From: JAIVJM01 sp963816985
GTDB taxonomy: Bacteria; Acidobacteriota; Blastocatellia; Pyrinomonadales; Pyrinomonadaceae
Assembly (NCBI GenBank): GCA_963816985.1
Contig: CAWFMF010000004.1
Location: forward strand, 930,001-994,000
Length of the DNA: 64,000 nt
Reading direction: 5' to 3'
In this document: one piece after another, positions 11,601-18,372 of the stretch
Numbering within the stretch: the stretch's first letter is position 1
Layout of the letters: the number at the start of each line of letters is the position of its first letter
Position numbers and translations under genes: made by a program
The notes under the pieces: model-generated
Databases searched by the model: none
The model's input: only the letters and a program-made list of their open reading frames with translations
Told to the model about the DNA's origin: nothing

Positions 11601-11993
11601 CTCCCTTCGGACTGCAAGTTCGCCTACGAGTTCGAGTGCGACGAGGATTTAGAAGAGCGTCTCCGCCTCACGCCCGGCGTCCAGATGCAGGTCTACCGCA
11701 TCGTGCAGGAGGCCGTCAGCAACGTCTGCCGCCACGCGCGCGCGACCCGCGTTTCTCTGAGCGTCCGTCTCTCTGACGAGGGCGACTTTAATCTCACCCT
11801 CGAAGACGACGGGCACGGCTTCGACGCCGCCGACCGCAAGGCGCGCAAGGGCCGCGGCCTCGCAGGCATTCGCGGTCGCGCCAGCATCATTGACGCCGAA
11901 GTCGGTTGGCTTCAACGCCCCAACGATGAAGGCGGCGGCACAGTCTTCACCCTCCGCAAGCCGCGCGCCGCCGAGCCCGTTAACCAAGCGTAA
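8589..11993 (+). CDS. Propeller-type sensor histidine kinase (HisKA_3), with a compensated frameshift
   Basis: About 1134 residues from GTG 8589; another GTG at 8529, overlapping the regulator's stop as GTGA, is possible. A signal peptide (LALLLLSFTFCLLPFAF) leads to a periplasmic two-component-regulator propeller with repeats such as GVMWFGTDAGLARYDG and GVVWFGTNRGVCRFD, then a Y_Y_Y domain. One membrane helix (IVLLSVSLAVALVVLLW) is followed by a coiled coil, the HisKA_3 motif RRRIARDLHDQ, and an ATPase domain (VQEAVSNVCRHA, EDDGHGFD, GLAGIRGRA). A Lys/Asn/Glu-rich tandem linker lies at 9999-10083. Between about 9064 and 9203 another frame carries propeller-like sequence (SLAFTGDTLIVGTRGRGLLW), so one extra and one missing base offset each other here. 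It senses an unknown periplasmic signal. Confidence 0.88.
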   Translation: MKLALLLLSFTFCLLPFAFYLPDAFSQSQPSTLHQWGAVTLFHGLPSDMVRAIAQDAEGVMWFGTDAGLARYDGRRTQTVTDEGLAGRRVLAVRVGPGGELWVGTDGGAFVRTSGDGAQFRALSETKGKAVTAINTPMPGRALLATGDGLIFVCRKNSDEIIRRAPSTRRARDRRREAAAALAHFTRLHRRHSDRRDARARTALAVTPEGTLKEVAGRPRAFFVESLAEDAQGGVRLGAQTSAGDSGFYKIEGSAQPQQLRTVKLSGAETGTVSALARTKGGDLYAGTDGHGVFLYRGEQVFEHFTFAGTAGGLRSDRVSAVFVDREGVVWFGTNRGVCRFDPQGVRVEKLSEDTESNFVRSLFRTRTGRLLVGTNRGLFVRDERERAWREVEEVAGKTVYALAEDPRGNLLVGTASGLYVGLQADGARPPNAPVRLAPEEGAVEEKSPSTDDGANDETEVKPNDEQKKSKPNGKANEKAGEKPNEKANEKPNEKTNGAAVVKKTAEPAASGSVRAIAVLGGAVYVASFGRGVERFDGPSRRTLVWPKNSDDARGREVVSLFAEESRGRLWIGTANAGVFYFDGRETKSDAALAPFGGATVWGIGGADSLVWLATSHGLYAYQPSSARVTEIAPGVDARAVHAVPQDAKEDGSRPAPQAWCATAGGGVLKVALDEQFGPVKTRLDAEQGLPTENAFAVLSFDANEGDGSSVFVGTTRGLARYEPSAAAPHLKLTRITASRTHQPEELRAGDVLRLEYPQNSLVLDVGAQASRTFPEQFQYAFLLRDARGRAIKQKLSHDSQFQIEALPAGRYRVEARAYTLDLLPSDALAFDFEIARAPFPRTIVLLSVSLAVALVVLLWTYLQHRRIRRSREELRDANRQLADARLQLANEAESERRRIARDLHDQTLADLRRLLLLTDEMQQAGTAATVSTIAATNSSGVAAHEASDADGEAGEVGPAMLRAEIESISQEVRRICEDLSPSVLENVGFAAALEWSLASALAHLPSDCKFAYEFECDEDLEERLRLTPGVQMQVYRIVQEAVSNVCRHARATRVSLSVRLSDEGDFNLTLEDDGHGFDAADRKARKGRGLAGIRGRASIIDAEVGWLQRPNDEGGGTVFTLRKPRAAEPVNQA

Positions 11994-12023
11994 GATTCAG
12001 AAAGTCCGCAGGCGTTATTAGAC

Positions 12024-12256
12024 GAAATCCCCGAAGGGGATTCAGATAATAGCCGGGGGCAGAGCGAACGCAGTTCGCGCCGCCCCCGGTCATGCGTAAA
12101 AAAACATTCCGACCCTGAAGGGGTCGCGCCTCAACGTTGAGGCGCGACCCCTTCAGGGTCGGATTTAATTTCTCACCTGTTCCGGGGGCGTCGCTCAGTC
12201 GCTTGCGCTCCTTCGCTCTGCCCCCGGCTATTATCTCGCGCCCCTTCGGGGCTTCG
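12024..12256. repeat. Composite four-hairpin element, copy 1
   Basis: It fills the gap between the kinase gene and the convergent small gene at 12290. In order: a short hairpin ATCCCC-GAA-GGGGAT (12028-12042); GATAATAGCCGGGGGC, a variable loop and GCCCCCGG; a perfect 56-bp palindrome at 12108-12163 centred on CAACGTTG; CCGGGGGC, a variable loop and GCCCCCGGCTATTATC; then a short hairpin GCCCC-TTC-GGGGC. The whole element is itself an inverted repeat. Further copies lie at 19520-19738 and 33227-33436. It may terminate both converging genes. Confidence 0.85.
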
Positions 12257-12289
12257 ACGGAGTGCGCCTTGAACTCGCTTCCCGCGCGT

Positions 12290-12559
12290 CTACTGCACGG
12301 TCGCGGGGAGGAGCGAGCCGCGCCGGTCGGTGGCGACGCCGTGGCCTTCCTCGATCATGCCGATCATGCCGTGGAAGTGGATGTCGCTGCCCGACAGGAC
12401 GAGGAGCACGTCGCCGGCCTGCACGTCCGGGTTCTCGACCTTGAAGCGGACGACCGTCGCGTTGCCGTTCTGCTGTTCGAGCGTCTCGAAGTTGAAGGTG
12501 GCGGCGTCAACCACCACGGTCTGCGAATTGTTGGAATAATTACTGGGCTCGTTTGGCAT
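12290..12559 (-). CDS. Small protein of unknown function
   Basis: 89 residues, ATG at 12559 preceded by AAAAGAG. The first 20 residues are polar and Asn/Ser-rich (NEPSNYSNNSQ). Residues 25-75 alternate hydrophobic and polar residues in a beta-strand pattern (TVVRFKVENPDVQAGDVLLVLSG), with SDIHFHGMIGMIEEGHG near the end, three histidines that might bind a metal. There is no signal peptide. It is on the same strand as, and 39 bases downstream of, the next gene, so probably the tail of that operon. No family is recognised. Confidence 0.65.
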   Translation of the reverse strand: MPNEPSNYSNNSQTVVVDAATFNFETLEQQNGNATVVRFKVENPDVQAGDVLLVLSGSDIHFHGMIGMIEEGHGVATDRRGSLLPATVQ

Positions 12560-12598
12560 CTCTTTTAAAACCTTCGGTCACGTTTCCCGCGCATTTTA

Positions 12599-13171
12599 TC
12601 AAAAATTTTCAGGATGAAAAGCCCTGCCGTAGAGCGACTGATAGACCCATCCGAGGACGCGCGCCTCGGCGGTGCAGAGCGTCTCCAGCCAGCAGCAGGT
12701 GAGGTAGACCGCGCGCTCGCTCGCGGACGGAATCTTCATGGCTTCCTCGATGACGGACGAGTCGCCTCCGGGCGTCAGGCCGTAGGCTTCGGCGATTAAT
12801 TCGTTCGTCTTCGTCGCGTCGTCGAGCGCGCCCAATAGTTCCTTGACCCACGCGTGCAGCTCGCGCTCCGAGTCGTTCGCGGTGAGCGCCTGCATGATGC
12901 CGACGGCGAGGCGGTCTTCGGCGTGCGGGAAGGCGTAAGTGTCGGGCTCGGCGGCGAGCGTCTGCTGTTGCTTCCACTGGAAGAGCGACTCGACGGCGGG
13001 GAAGCGGACGACCGCCACGCGCTCGTCGAAGTCGAGGAACCACTGGATGAGGTTGGCCAGCGACGCGGGCTCGACCCGTCCTTCGGCGTCGCGGCGGAGC
13101 GCGGGAGGCCCGTTGGCTCCGGCCTTCATGTTCGTCGTGCGGGCTTCCGGCATGGCGTCGGTGCTACTCAA
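12599..13171 (-). CDS. Conserved-looking cytosolic protein of unknown function
   Basis: 190 residues from a TTG at 13171; ATG codons at 13153 and 13129 are alternative starts. The protein is mainly helical and acidic with no signal or membrane segment. A Cys-Cys pair sits in YLTCCWLETLCTAEAR, and the N-terminal half carries IQWFLDFDERVAVVRFP. Its start lies only 4 bases after the stop of the ferredoxin-domain gene, which suggests they are co-translated and work together. I do not recognise the family; a partner of the iron-sulfur protein is a reasonable guess. Confidence 0.65.
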   Translation of the reverse strand: MSSTDAMPEARTTNMKAGANGPPALRRDAEGRVEPASLANLIQWFLDFDERVAVVRFPAVESLFQWKQQQTLAAEPDTYAFPHAEDRLAVGIMQALTANDSERELHAWVKELLGALDDATKTNELIAEAYGLTPGGDSSVIEEAMKIPSASERAVYLTCCWLETLCTAEARVLGWVYQSLYGRAFHPENF

Positions 13172-13174
13172 TCT

Positions 13175-14200
13175 TTACGCGTTCGCCTCGCTCGCGGCCT
13201 CTTCGACCGCGCCTTCTCCGGCGGCTCCGGCCTGCTGCCGCTTCAGGAACTTCCCATAAAAACCGTTCCACGGCGGAATGACGACCGAGACCGCGCCTTC
13301 GGTACGCGCCTGACACGAGAGGCGAATGAGCGGGTGCGCCTCGTCCGTCTCGACGTAGCCGAGGAGCGGCATGAGCTTGCGCTCGCGCGGCGCGACCGCC
13401 GAGAGTTTTTCCGCGCCGCCGAGGACGCCGACCCAGCACGTCCCGCACGAAGCCGAGCGGCACTGGACGGGAATCGGGCCTTCGTCCGGCGTGCAACGCT
13501 CGTCCGTCTCGTGCCACGGGCGCGTGTCGGTCGCGGCGGCTGAAGCGACCTCCTGCGAGTTTGTGGCCTTGAAGCGGCGGTCGTCGCGGTTCTCGTCCCA
13601 CACCACCGTCCACTGCTTGTCGGTCGTCCGCAGGAAGCCGAAGAGCCCTTGACTGTCGTCCTTCGCGCGCTCGCGCAGGACTTCTTCGGGCGACTTCTTC
13701 AAGTGCTTCCGGTCAATCGAAACAGTACCCGGCGACTGCGCGAAGGCTTCGAGCCCGGCCTGCCTCAAGGTCATAAAGGCGACCGCCGTGATGCCGAGCA
13801 CGAGCGACGGCTCGACCTTGCGCGCCGAGGCGATTCGCGCCGCCGTGTCCCGAATCATCTGCGCGAGGGACGAAGATGAAGGCGCGGCCCCCGCCAGTCC
13901 CTCGACTTCTCGCTTCGCCTCCGGCCAGAAGCGGTGGCCGTAGAGGAAGGTGTGCGAGGAATCAACCTGCTCCTTCAGCATCCACTTGCCCTGCATGAGC
14001 AGTTCGGCGGCGAGCTTCGCGGGGTCTTCCGCACGCTCGAAGGCGCGCATGAGCGGCAGCGGGAAGAACGAGAACCAGATTTCGGTCGCCGCCCTGTCAA
14101 CCTCGTGAATCGAGGGCAGCAGCTCGGCGACCGTCCCGCCCCAAGAGTCGTCGTGTTCTCTCAAAAAAGTTTCCAAAGGCGTCACAGTCTTACTCAACAC
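13175..14200 (-). CDS. Protein with a C-terminal plant-type 2Fe-2S ferredoxin domain
   Basis: About 341 residues. The start is uncertain: GTG 14200 abuts the Shine-Dalgarno-like GAGGAG, so TTG 14197 or GTG 14185 may be used instead. Residues 1-165 are helical and unrecognised (EIWFSFFPLPLMRAFERAED). The C-terminal 110 residues hold a ferredoxin fold whose cluster ligands fit C-x4-C-x2-C (CRSASCGTC) plus a later Cys in LSCQA. Such domains pass single electrons. The first gene of an apparent three-gene minus-strand unit (13175, 12599, 12290). What donates or accepts the electrons is not shown by the context. Confidence 0.8.
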   Translation of the reverse strand: MLSKTVTPLETFLREHDDSWGGTVAELLPSIHEVDRAATEIWFSFFPLPLMRAFERAEDPAKLAAELLMQGKWMLKEQVDSSHTFLYGHRFWPEAKREVEGLAGAAPSSSSLAQMIRDTAARIASARKVEPSLVLGITAVAFMTLRQAGLEAFAQSPGTVSIDRKHLKKSPEEVLRERAKDDSQGLFGFLRTTDKQWTVVWDENRDDRRFKATNSQEVASAAATDTRPWHETDERCTPDEGPIPVQCRSASCGTCWVGVLGGAEKLSAVAPRERKLMPLLGYVETDEAHPLIRLSCQARTEGAVSVVIPPWNGFYGKFLKRQQAGAAGEGAVEEAASEANA

Positions 14201-14276
14201 TCCTCAGCTTAAAATTCATGCCCCGACCGAAACGGAGAGTTTAACCGTCTTTCCCCGAAGGCACAAACGGGGAAGG

Positions 14277-14354
14277 AAGGCAAAAGTAAAAAGGTAAAGG
14301 GCAAAAGTGAAGACAGGTTCTTCCTTTTGCCCTTTACCTTTTTACTTTTGCCTT
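14277..14354. repeat. Heptad-unit palindromic repeat, family C, copy 2
   Basis: Arms AAGGCAAAAGTAAAAAGG (left) and its complement CCTTTTTACTTTTGCCTT (right) flank a loop with AAGACAGG; the steps between similar units are 7 bases. It sits between the hydrolase gene end (14362) and the ferredoxin gene start, both minus strand, and could terminate the hydrolase operon. It shares its AAGGCAAAAG core with 8533-8651. Confidence 0.8.
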
Positions 14355-14361
14355 GAATTCG

Positions 14362-16017
14362 CTACTTCTTGCCCAACACTTCGGCGAACCACGTCTGGAT
14401 TGTGTTGAGCACTTCGGGGCTCACTTCGCCCGTCTTGTCGCGCGCCGAGGCGTCGAGCCCGGAGGGCGTGAAGAGGTGCGTGAGGTTGGGGAAGATGCGG
14501 AGCGTCGTGCGCTTGTTCCCTGATTCGGCGAGCGCCTCGGCGAGCGCGACGGCGTGATACGGGAGCACTAAGGCGTCGCGCTCGCCGTTGAGGATGAGGA
14601 CGGGCACGCGCACGCGCCGGACGGTGGCCGAAGGGTCGTTCGCCGCGTGCTCGCGGAACCACGCGAACTTGTCGTCCGCCGCCGAAGCGGGCGCGGGTGT
14701 CGCCTTGACCTGTTCAAAAATTTCCGCGAGATGGCGCGAGATGGCCGGGAGCTTCATCTTGTCCGAAGGGTCGAGCGGCCCCGCGAGCGCGAGTTGAAAG
14801 AGAGCCTGCTCGGTCACGACTTTATCAACCGGGCGCGAACTCCCCGCGAGGAGCACGACCGCCGCGACGCGCGAATCTTCGGCGGCGATGATGGCGGCGG
14901 TCTCCGCGCCCTCGCTGTGGCCGACGAGCGCGACGCGCGTCTTGTCAATCTCGCCGCGCTTCAGCAGGTACTCGAAGGCGGCGCGCGTGTCGTTCACGAG
15001 GTCGCGGTAAGACGACTGCTTCGCCGGCATCGAGCTGCGGCCCGAACCCCGGTCGTCCACGCGAAGCACCGCGACGCCGTTCGACGAGAGCCTTTCGGCG
15101 ACGAGCCGGTAGAGGTCTGCGACCGCCGTCCCGTCCCTGTCCTGCGACCCCGACCCGCTGATGATGACGGCGGCGGGGAACGGCGCGGCTCCCGCCTTCG
15201 GCAGGGTGAGCGTCCCCGCGAGCTTCTGCTCGCCGTTCGTAAACTCCGCCTCCGCGCTCGTATAGGGCGCGTCGGGCGAAGCGGCGGCGGCCTTCGGCGC
15301 GGAAGGCATGATGACTTCGGCGAGTTCTTCCGAGCCGCCGCGCACGACCTTAACCCGCTGCGAGGGGATGCTGATGACGAGGGGCGTGCGCGCCGCGTCC
15401 GTCCAGATTTCAAATTCGAGGCCGAGGTCGGTCGCCGCGCGCCAGTGCTCGGTCGCCACGCGCCGCCCCTTCAAGTCGAAGGCGGGCGAGGCGTCGCGCT
15501 CGACCGTGATGTTGAAAGGGAGCGCCTGCGAAGGCAGGAACGCTTCAAAACTCTGCCGCCCTCCCTTCGCCGCGTCGAACTGCGCGAGCAGGAAGATGAA
15601 GTGATGCCACAAGCCGTTTTCTAATAAGGCGCGTGGTCGGGCCGCGACTTCCTTTTCAGGTTTCCCGGTCACCCGCATCTTCACCCCTGACGCCGTGAAC
15701 TCTTCGGCGAGCGTCTTCGCGCCGTTCATCTCCGTCTCGAAACTCAAGGGGCGGTTGTCCGGCCCGAAGACCGTCACGGCCTTGAACTTCAGGCTCGTGA
15801 AAGACGCCTCGGCCTCCGTGCGCCGAGAGCCGTCGGCGTTCGTCTTCAACGTGTACGACTCCGTGCCGAGCGGCTGCGCGCCGAGGTAGGTCGTGTATGT
15901 CCCCGCCGCTTCGGTCGCGCTCGAAGGCGCGGCTGTGTTCTGCCCGCGCGCGACCGGCATCCCCTTCGAGAAGAGCGCGCAGACGATGACGACTATCATG
16001 AGAAGCAGATTTTTCAT
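14362..16017 (-). CDS. Secreted alpha/beta hydrolase (dienelactone-hydrolase/peptidase-like)
   Basis: 551 residues from ATG 16017, preceded by GGAGGTGTCGCC; the longer frame to 16050 lacks this site. The signal peptide is MKNLLLMIVVIVCALF. The N-terminal 240 residues are beta-rich and unrecognised. The C-terminal hydrolase has the oxyanion region ISGSGSQDRDG, the nucleophile elbow GHSEGAE, the acid-containing NGERDALVLPYHAV, and a late His in NLTHLFTPSG. It probably cleaves an ester or peptide in the periplasm. It is last in an operon with a GntR regulator and an ABC transporter, 22 bases after the permease, so its substrate may be linked to what that transporter moves. Confidence 0.85.
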   Translation of the reverse strand: MKNLLLMIVVIVCALFSKGMPVARGQNTAAPSSATEAAGTYTTYLGAQPLGTESYTLKTNADGSRRTEAEASFTSLKFKAVTVFGPDNRPLSFETEMNGAKTLAEEFTASGVKMRVTGKPEKEVAARPRALLENGLWHHFIFLLAQFDAAKGGRQSFEAFLPSQALPFNITVERDASPAFDLKGRRVATEHWRAATDLGLEFEIWTDAARTPLVISIPSQRVKVVRGGSEELAEVIMPSAPKAAAASPDAPYTSAEAEFTNGEQKLAGTLTLPKAGAAPFPAAVIISGSGSQDRDGTAVADLYRLVAERLSSNGVAVLRVDDRGSGRSSMPAKQSSYRDLVNDTRAAFEYLLKRGEIDKTRVALVGHSEGAETAAIIAAEDSRVAAVVLLAGSSRPVDKVVTEQALFQLALAGPLDPSDKMKLPAISRHLAEIFEQVKATPAPASAADDKFAWFREHAANDPSATVRRVRVPVLILNGERDALVLPYHAVALAEALAESGNKRTTLRIFPNLTHLFTPSGLDASARDKTGEVSPEVLNTIQTWFAEVLGKK

Positions 16018-16039
16018 GGCGACACCTCCACCGAGACGT

Positions 16040-16804
16040 TTAGAAATCACGACGCTCCAGCACGCGGAGCGAGACGTAGAACATCAGTGCGGCGAGCAGG
16101 AGGCAGACGAGGAGCCCGGCCCACGGCGGCGACCCTTCAGTGAAATACCTCTGGCCGCTCATCACGTTGTAGACGCTGTATCCGGCGAGCCGCTTGCTGA
16201 ACATCGAGAGCACGCCCATCAATATCGAAATCACCATCCCCGCCAGTATCGGTTTAAGTTGGTCGCCGAAGACGGTCGAGAGCAGGAAGGCGAGCCCGTA
16301 AAAGAACATCCCGCCGACGAACATCATCAGCGAGTAGGCGAGCGCGTCCGCGATTGAGTAACGCTGCCCGACGAGCGGCGACAGAGCCCACACCAGCAGC
16401 GACGGCACGACCGCCAGCGCCAGCAGCTCGACCGCGCCGACACTGGCGCGCACGCCGAGAAGCTGTCGCCGCGTCACCGGCAAAGAGAGCGTCCACAACG
16501 CCGTCCCGCGCGAGGCTTCCGTCGCCAGCCCGCCCACGCCGAGCAGCACCGCGAAGAGCGTCCAGAACTGCAACAGGTTCTTCCCGAACCACTGCGACCA
16601 GACGTAGCCGTCGTAAGTGGTTATCAGCGCGAACGCCTCGCGCAACTGCTCGCCCATTCTCCCCGGCAGGTTCGGTATCTCGACCTTCATGTTCTCCAAC
16701 AGCGGGTGCGTCAACACCACCACCGCGCCGAAGCACAGCAGCAGCAACATCCCCACGACGAACCGCCAACGCGTCTCCAACCAAGCTTTGTACCAGAGCA
16801 TCAC
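16040..16804 (-). CDS. ABC-2 type transporter permease
   Basis: 254 residues with about six hydrophobic segments, for example FVVGMLLLLCFGAVVVLT near the start, FWTLFAVLLGVGGLA in the middle and WAGLLVCLLLAALMFYVSL at the end. The layout (long first loop, motif GTALWTLSLPVTRRQLL before the third segment) is typical of ABC-2 permeases. It would pair with the ATPase encoded just upstream. An inverted repeat at 16814-16899 lies between the two genes, which is unusual for an operon. The substrate is not evident. Confidence 0.85.
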   Translation of the reverse strand: MMLWYKAWLETRWRFVVGMLLLLCFGAVVVLTHPLLENMKVEIPNLPGRMGEQLREAFALITTYDGYVWSQWFGKNLLQFWTLFAVLLGVGGLATEASRGTALWTLSLPVTRRQLLGVRASVGAVELLALAVVPSLLVWALSPLVGQRYSIADALAYSLMMFVGGMFFYGLAFLLSTVFGDQLKPILAGMVISILMGVLSMFSKRLAGYSVYNVMSGQRYFTEGSPPWAGLLVCLLLAALMFYVSLRVLERRDF

Positions 16805-16813
16805 GAACCTCCA

Positions 16814-16899
16814 AAAGCCGTGAACCGTGACAGGTAAACCGTGACAGGAGAAAGACGGTTCTCCCTTGTCACGGTTTACCTGTCACGGTTCACGGCTTT
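16814..16899. repeat. Heptad-unit palindromic repeat, family A, copy 2, inside an operon
   Basis: Left arm units GCCGTGA ACCGTGA CAGGTAA ACCGTGA CAG are matched by the right arm TGTCACG GTTTACC TGTCACG GTTCACG GC. The element sits between the ATPase and permease genes of one operon. Its right arm contains the ATPase stop codon and the last few codons. It could lower read-through from ATPase to permease or protect the upstream message. Confidence 0.85.
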
Positions 16900-17794
16900 C
16901 ATCTTTGACCGTTTCGAGGAAGATTTCCTTGAGGCCGACGGGGACAACATCCGCCGTGACGGCCCCGTCGGCGCGGGCCTCTTCGGCGATGCGCTCGGCG
17001 TTGCGGCTGACGAAGAGCGTGAGCCAGCGACCGTCGGCCTTCGACCGCTCGACGCCCGGCGTCCGGAACGAGGCGCGCGGCGTCGCGCCCTCGCCGTAGA
17101 CGAGGTTGACGCGCTTGTAGCTCTCCTTCAAATCGTCGAGCACGCCCTCGACGACGACGCGACCGCGGTTGATGACGCACACGCGGTCGGCGATCTGCTC
17201 GACCTCCGCGATCTGGTGCGACGAGAAGAAGATGGTTACCTCTTCGGACGCCGCGAGCCCCGTGAGGAGCCCCAGAAGCTCCTCCGTCATCGCCGGGTCA
17301 AGCCCCTCGGTCGGCTCGTCCAGAATCAGCAACTCCGCGCCGCGCGCCAGTGCCACGAGCAGGGCGAGCTTCGTCCGCATCCCCTTCGACAGAGCCTTCA
17401 CCTTCCGCCCCGGCGGAAGCTCAAACATGCGCGCGTACCTTTCTTCGAGGTCTCTGCGCCACGAAGGAAAAAACGGTCGCGTGAAGCGCACCAACTGCTC
17501 GACCGTCATGAAGTCGTAGAGCCCCTTGTCCTCGCTGACGAAGCCCGTGCGCCGCCGAATCTCGACGCCCTCTTCGGCGCGCAGGATGTCGCGCCCCAAC
17601 ACTCGCCCCCCGCCGCCCGTCGGCGTCACCATGCCGAGCAGCATCTTGATGGTCGTCGTCTTGCCCGCGCCGTTGCGGCCCAAGAACCCGTAGATCGAGC
17701 CGCGCGGGACCGAGAGGTCTACGCCGCCGACGGCCTCCACCGGCCCGTACACTTTCGCCAATCCCTTCGTCTCGATGACTCTCTCGGCACTCAT
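16883..17794 (-). CDS. ABC transporter ATP-binding protein
   Basis: 303 residues. Walker A is GRNGAGKTT (39-47), the signature is LSKGMRTKLAL, and Walker B is LLILDEPTEGLDP, followed by the H-loop in FFSSHQIAEVE. The C-terminal 90 residues are the extension usual in drug or lipid exporters of the YtrB/CcmA-like group. ATP hydrolysis would drive the permease at 16040. The ATG at 17794 overlaps the regulator stop by 4 bases. The last five residues (ESREP) and the stop are encoded by the right arm of the palindromic repeat, so the natural C-terminus was probably altered by it. Confidence 0.9.
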   Translation of the reverse strand: MSAERVIETKGLAKVYGPVEAVGGVDLSVPRGSIYGFLGRNGAGKTTTIKMLLGMVTPTGGGGRVLGRDILRAEEGVEIRRRTGFVSEDKGLYDFMTVEQLVRFTRPFFPSWRRDLEERYARMFELPPGRKVKALSKGMRTKLALLVALARGAELLILDEPTEGLDPAMTEELLGLLTGLAASEEVTIFFSSHQIAEVEQIADRVCVINRGRVVVEGVLDDLKESYKRVNLVYGEGATPRASFRTPGVERSKADGRWLTLFVSRNAERIAEEARADGAVTADVVPVGLKEIFLETVKDESREP

Positions 17795-18216
17795 GGTCTC
17801 CTCCTCGCGGCCAGCTCTTCGCCCGTGCCCTCGCGCAAACGCGTCAACTCCGCCTCGAACAGACGCCGCACCTCTTCCTCCGAAAGCCCCAGCGCTTCGA
17901 GCTTCGCCACCGCCCCGCGCACGACCCCCTGCCCGCGCCGCAGACGCTCGGCGCGCTCTTCGGGCTCGGCCCCCCGGCCCGCCGAGACGAACGCCCCCGC
18001 GCCGTGCCTCAGCTCAATCACGCCCTCGTGCTCAAGCTCTCGGTAGACCTTCGCCACCGTGTTCGGGTTGACGATTAACTCCTCCGCCACCTTGCGGATC
18101 GGCGGCAGTTGGTCGCCCGCCTTGAGCGCGCCCGTCTCGATGGCGTGCCTCACCTGCTCCATCAACTGGACGTAGATGGCGACCCCCGACGCGTGATTAG
18201 GCTTGAAGAACATCAT
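17791..18216 (-). CDS. GntR-family regulator, YtrA-like
   Basis: 141 residues. The N-terminal winged helix (about 10-75) shows the GntR pattern IYVQLMEQVRHAIETG, GDQLPPIRKVAEEL and NPNTVAKVYRELEHEGVIE. The C-terminal part is short and helical, as in the YtrA subfamily, with no large effector domain. YtrA-type proteins usually repress their own ABC-transporter operon, and here the gene leads exactly such an operon. A palindrome just upstream (18224-18249) is the likely operator. Two ATG codons (18216, 18213) follow directly on the presumed promoter. Confidence 0.88.
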   Translation of the reverse strand: MMFFKPNHASGVAIYVQLMEQVRHAIETGALKAGDQLPPIRKVAEELIVNPNTVAKVYRELEHEGVIELRHGAGAFVSAGRGAEPEERAERLRRGQGVVRGAVAKLEALGLSEEEVRRLFEAELTRLREGTGEELAARRRP

Positions 18217-18220
18217 AAGA

Positions 18221-18249
18221 ATTGTACTATTGCACTAGCACAGTAGCAC
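18221..18249 (-). promoter_or_regulatory. Candidate operator and promoter of the GntR/ABC operon
   Basis: On the minus strand GTGCTACTGTGC-TA-GTGCAATAGTAC (18249-18224) forms an imperfect dyad matching at 8 of 12 positions per half. A -10-like TACAAT lies at 18226-18221. Transcription starting about 7 bases later would begin at or next to the ATG at 18216, so the message may be nearly leaderless. The assignment to the adjacent GntR protein is inference from position. Confidence 0.45.
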
Positions 18250-18372
18250 TATCCCCCTCGCCGGTGATTCTGTCAAGATTTTTTTTCGCGGCGGTCTCTC
18301 TTGGCGACACATTGCCGCCGGAGGCGTGAGAACTTCGGCACAGACGGCGTGGTATAGTCGGGCCGAAAAACG

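Noticed and set aside
12290..12559. Cupin assignment of the small protein at 12290
   Set aside because: The FHGM-type histidines and beta pattern are suggestive but the length and the missing second motif do not support a cupin call.
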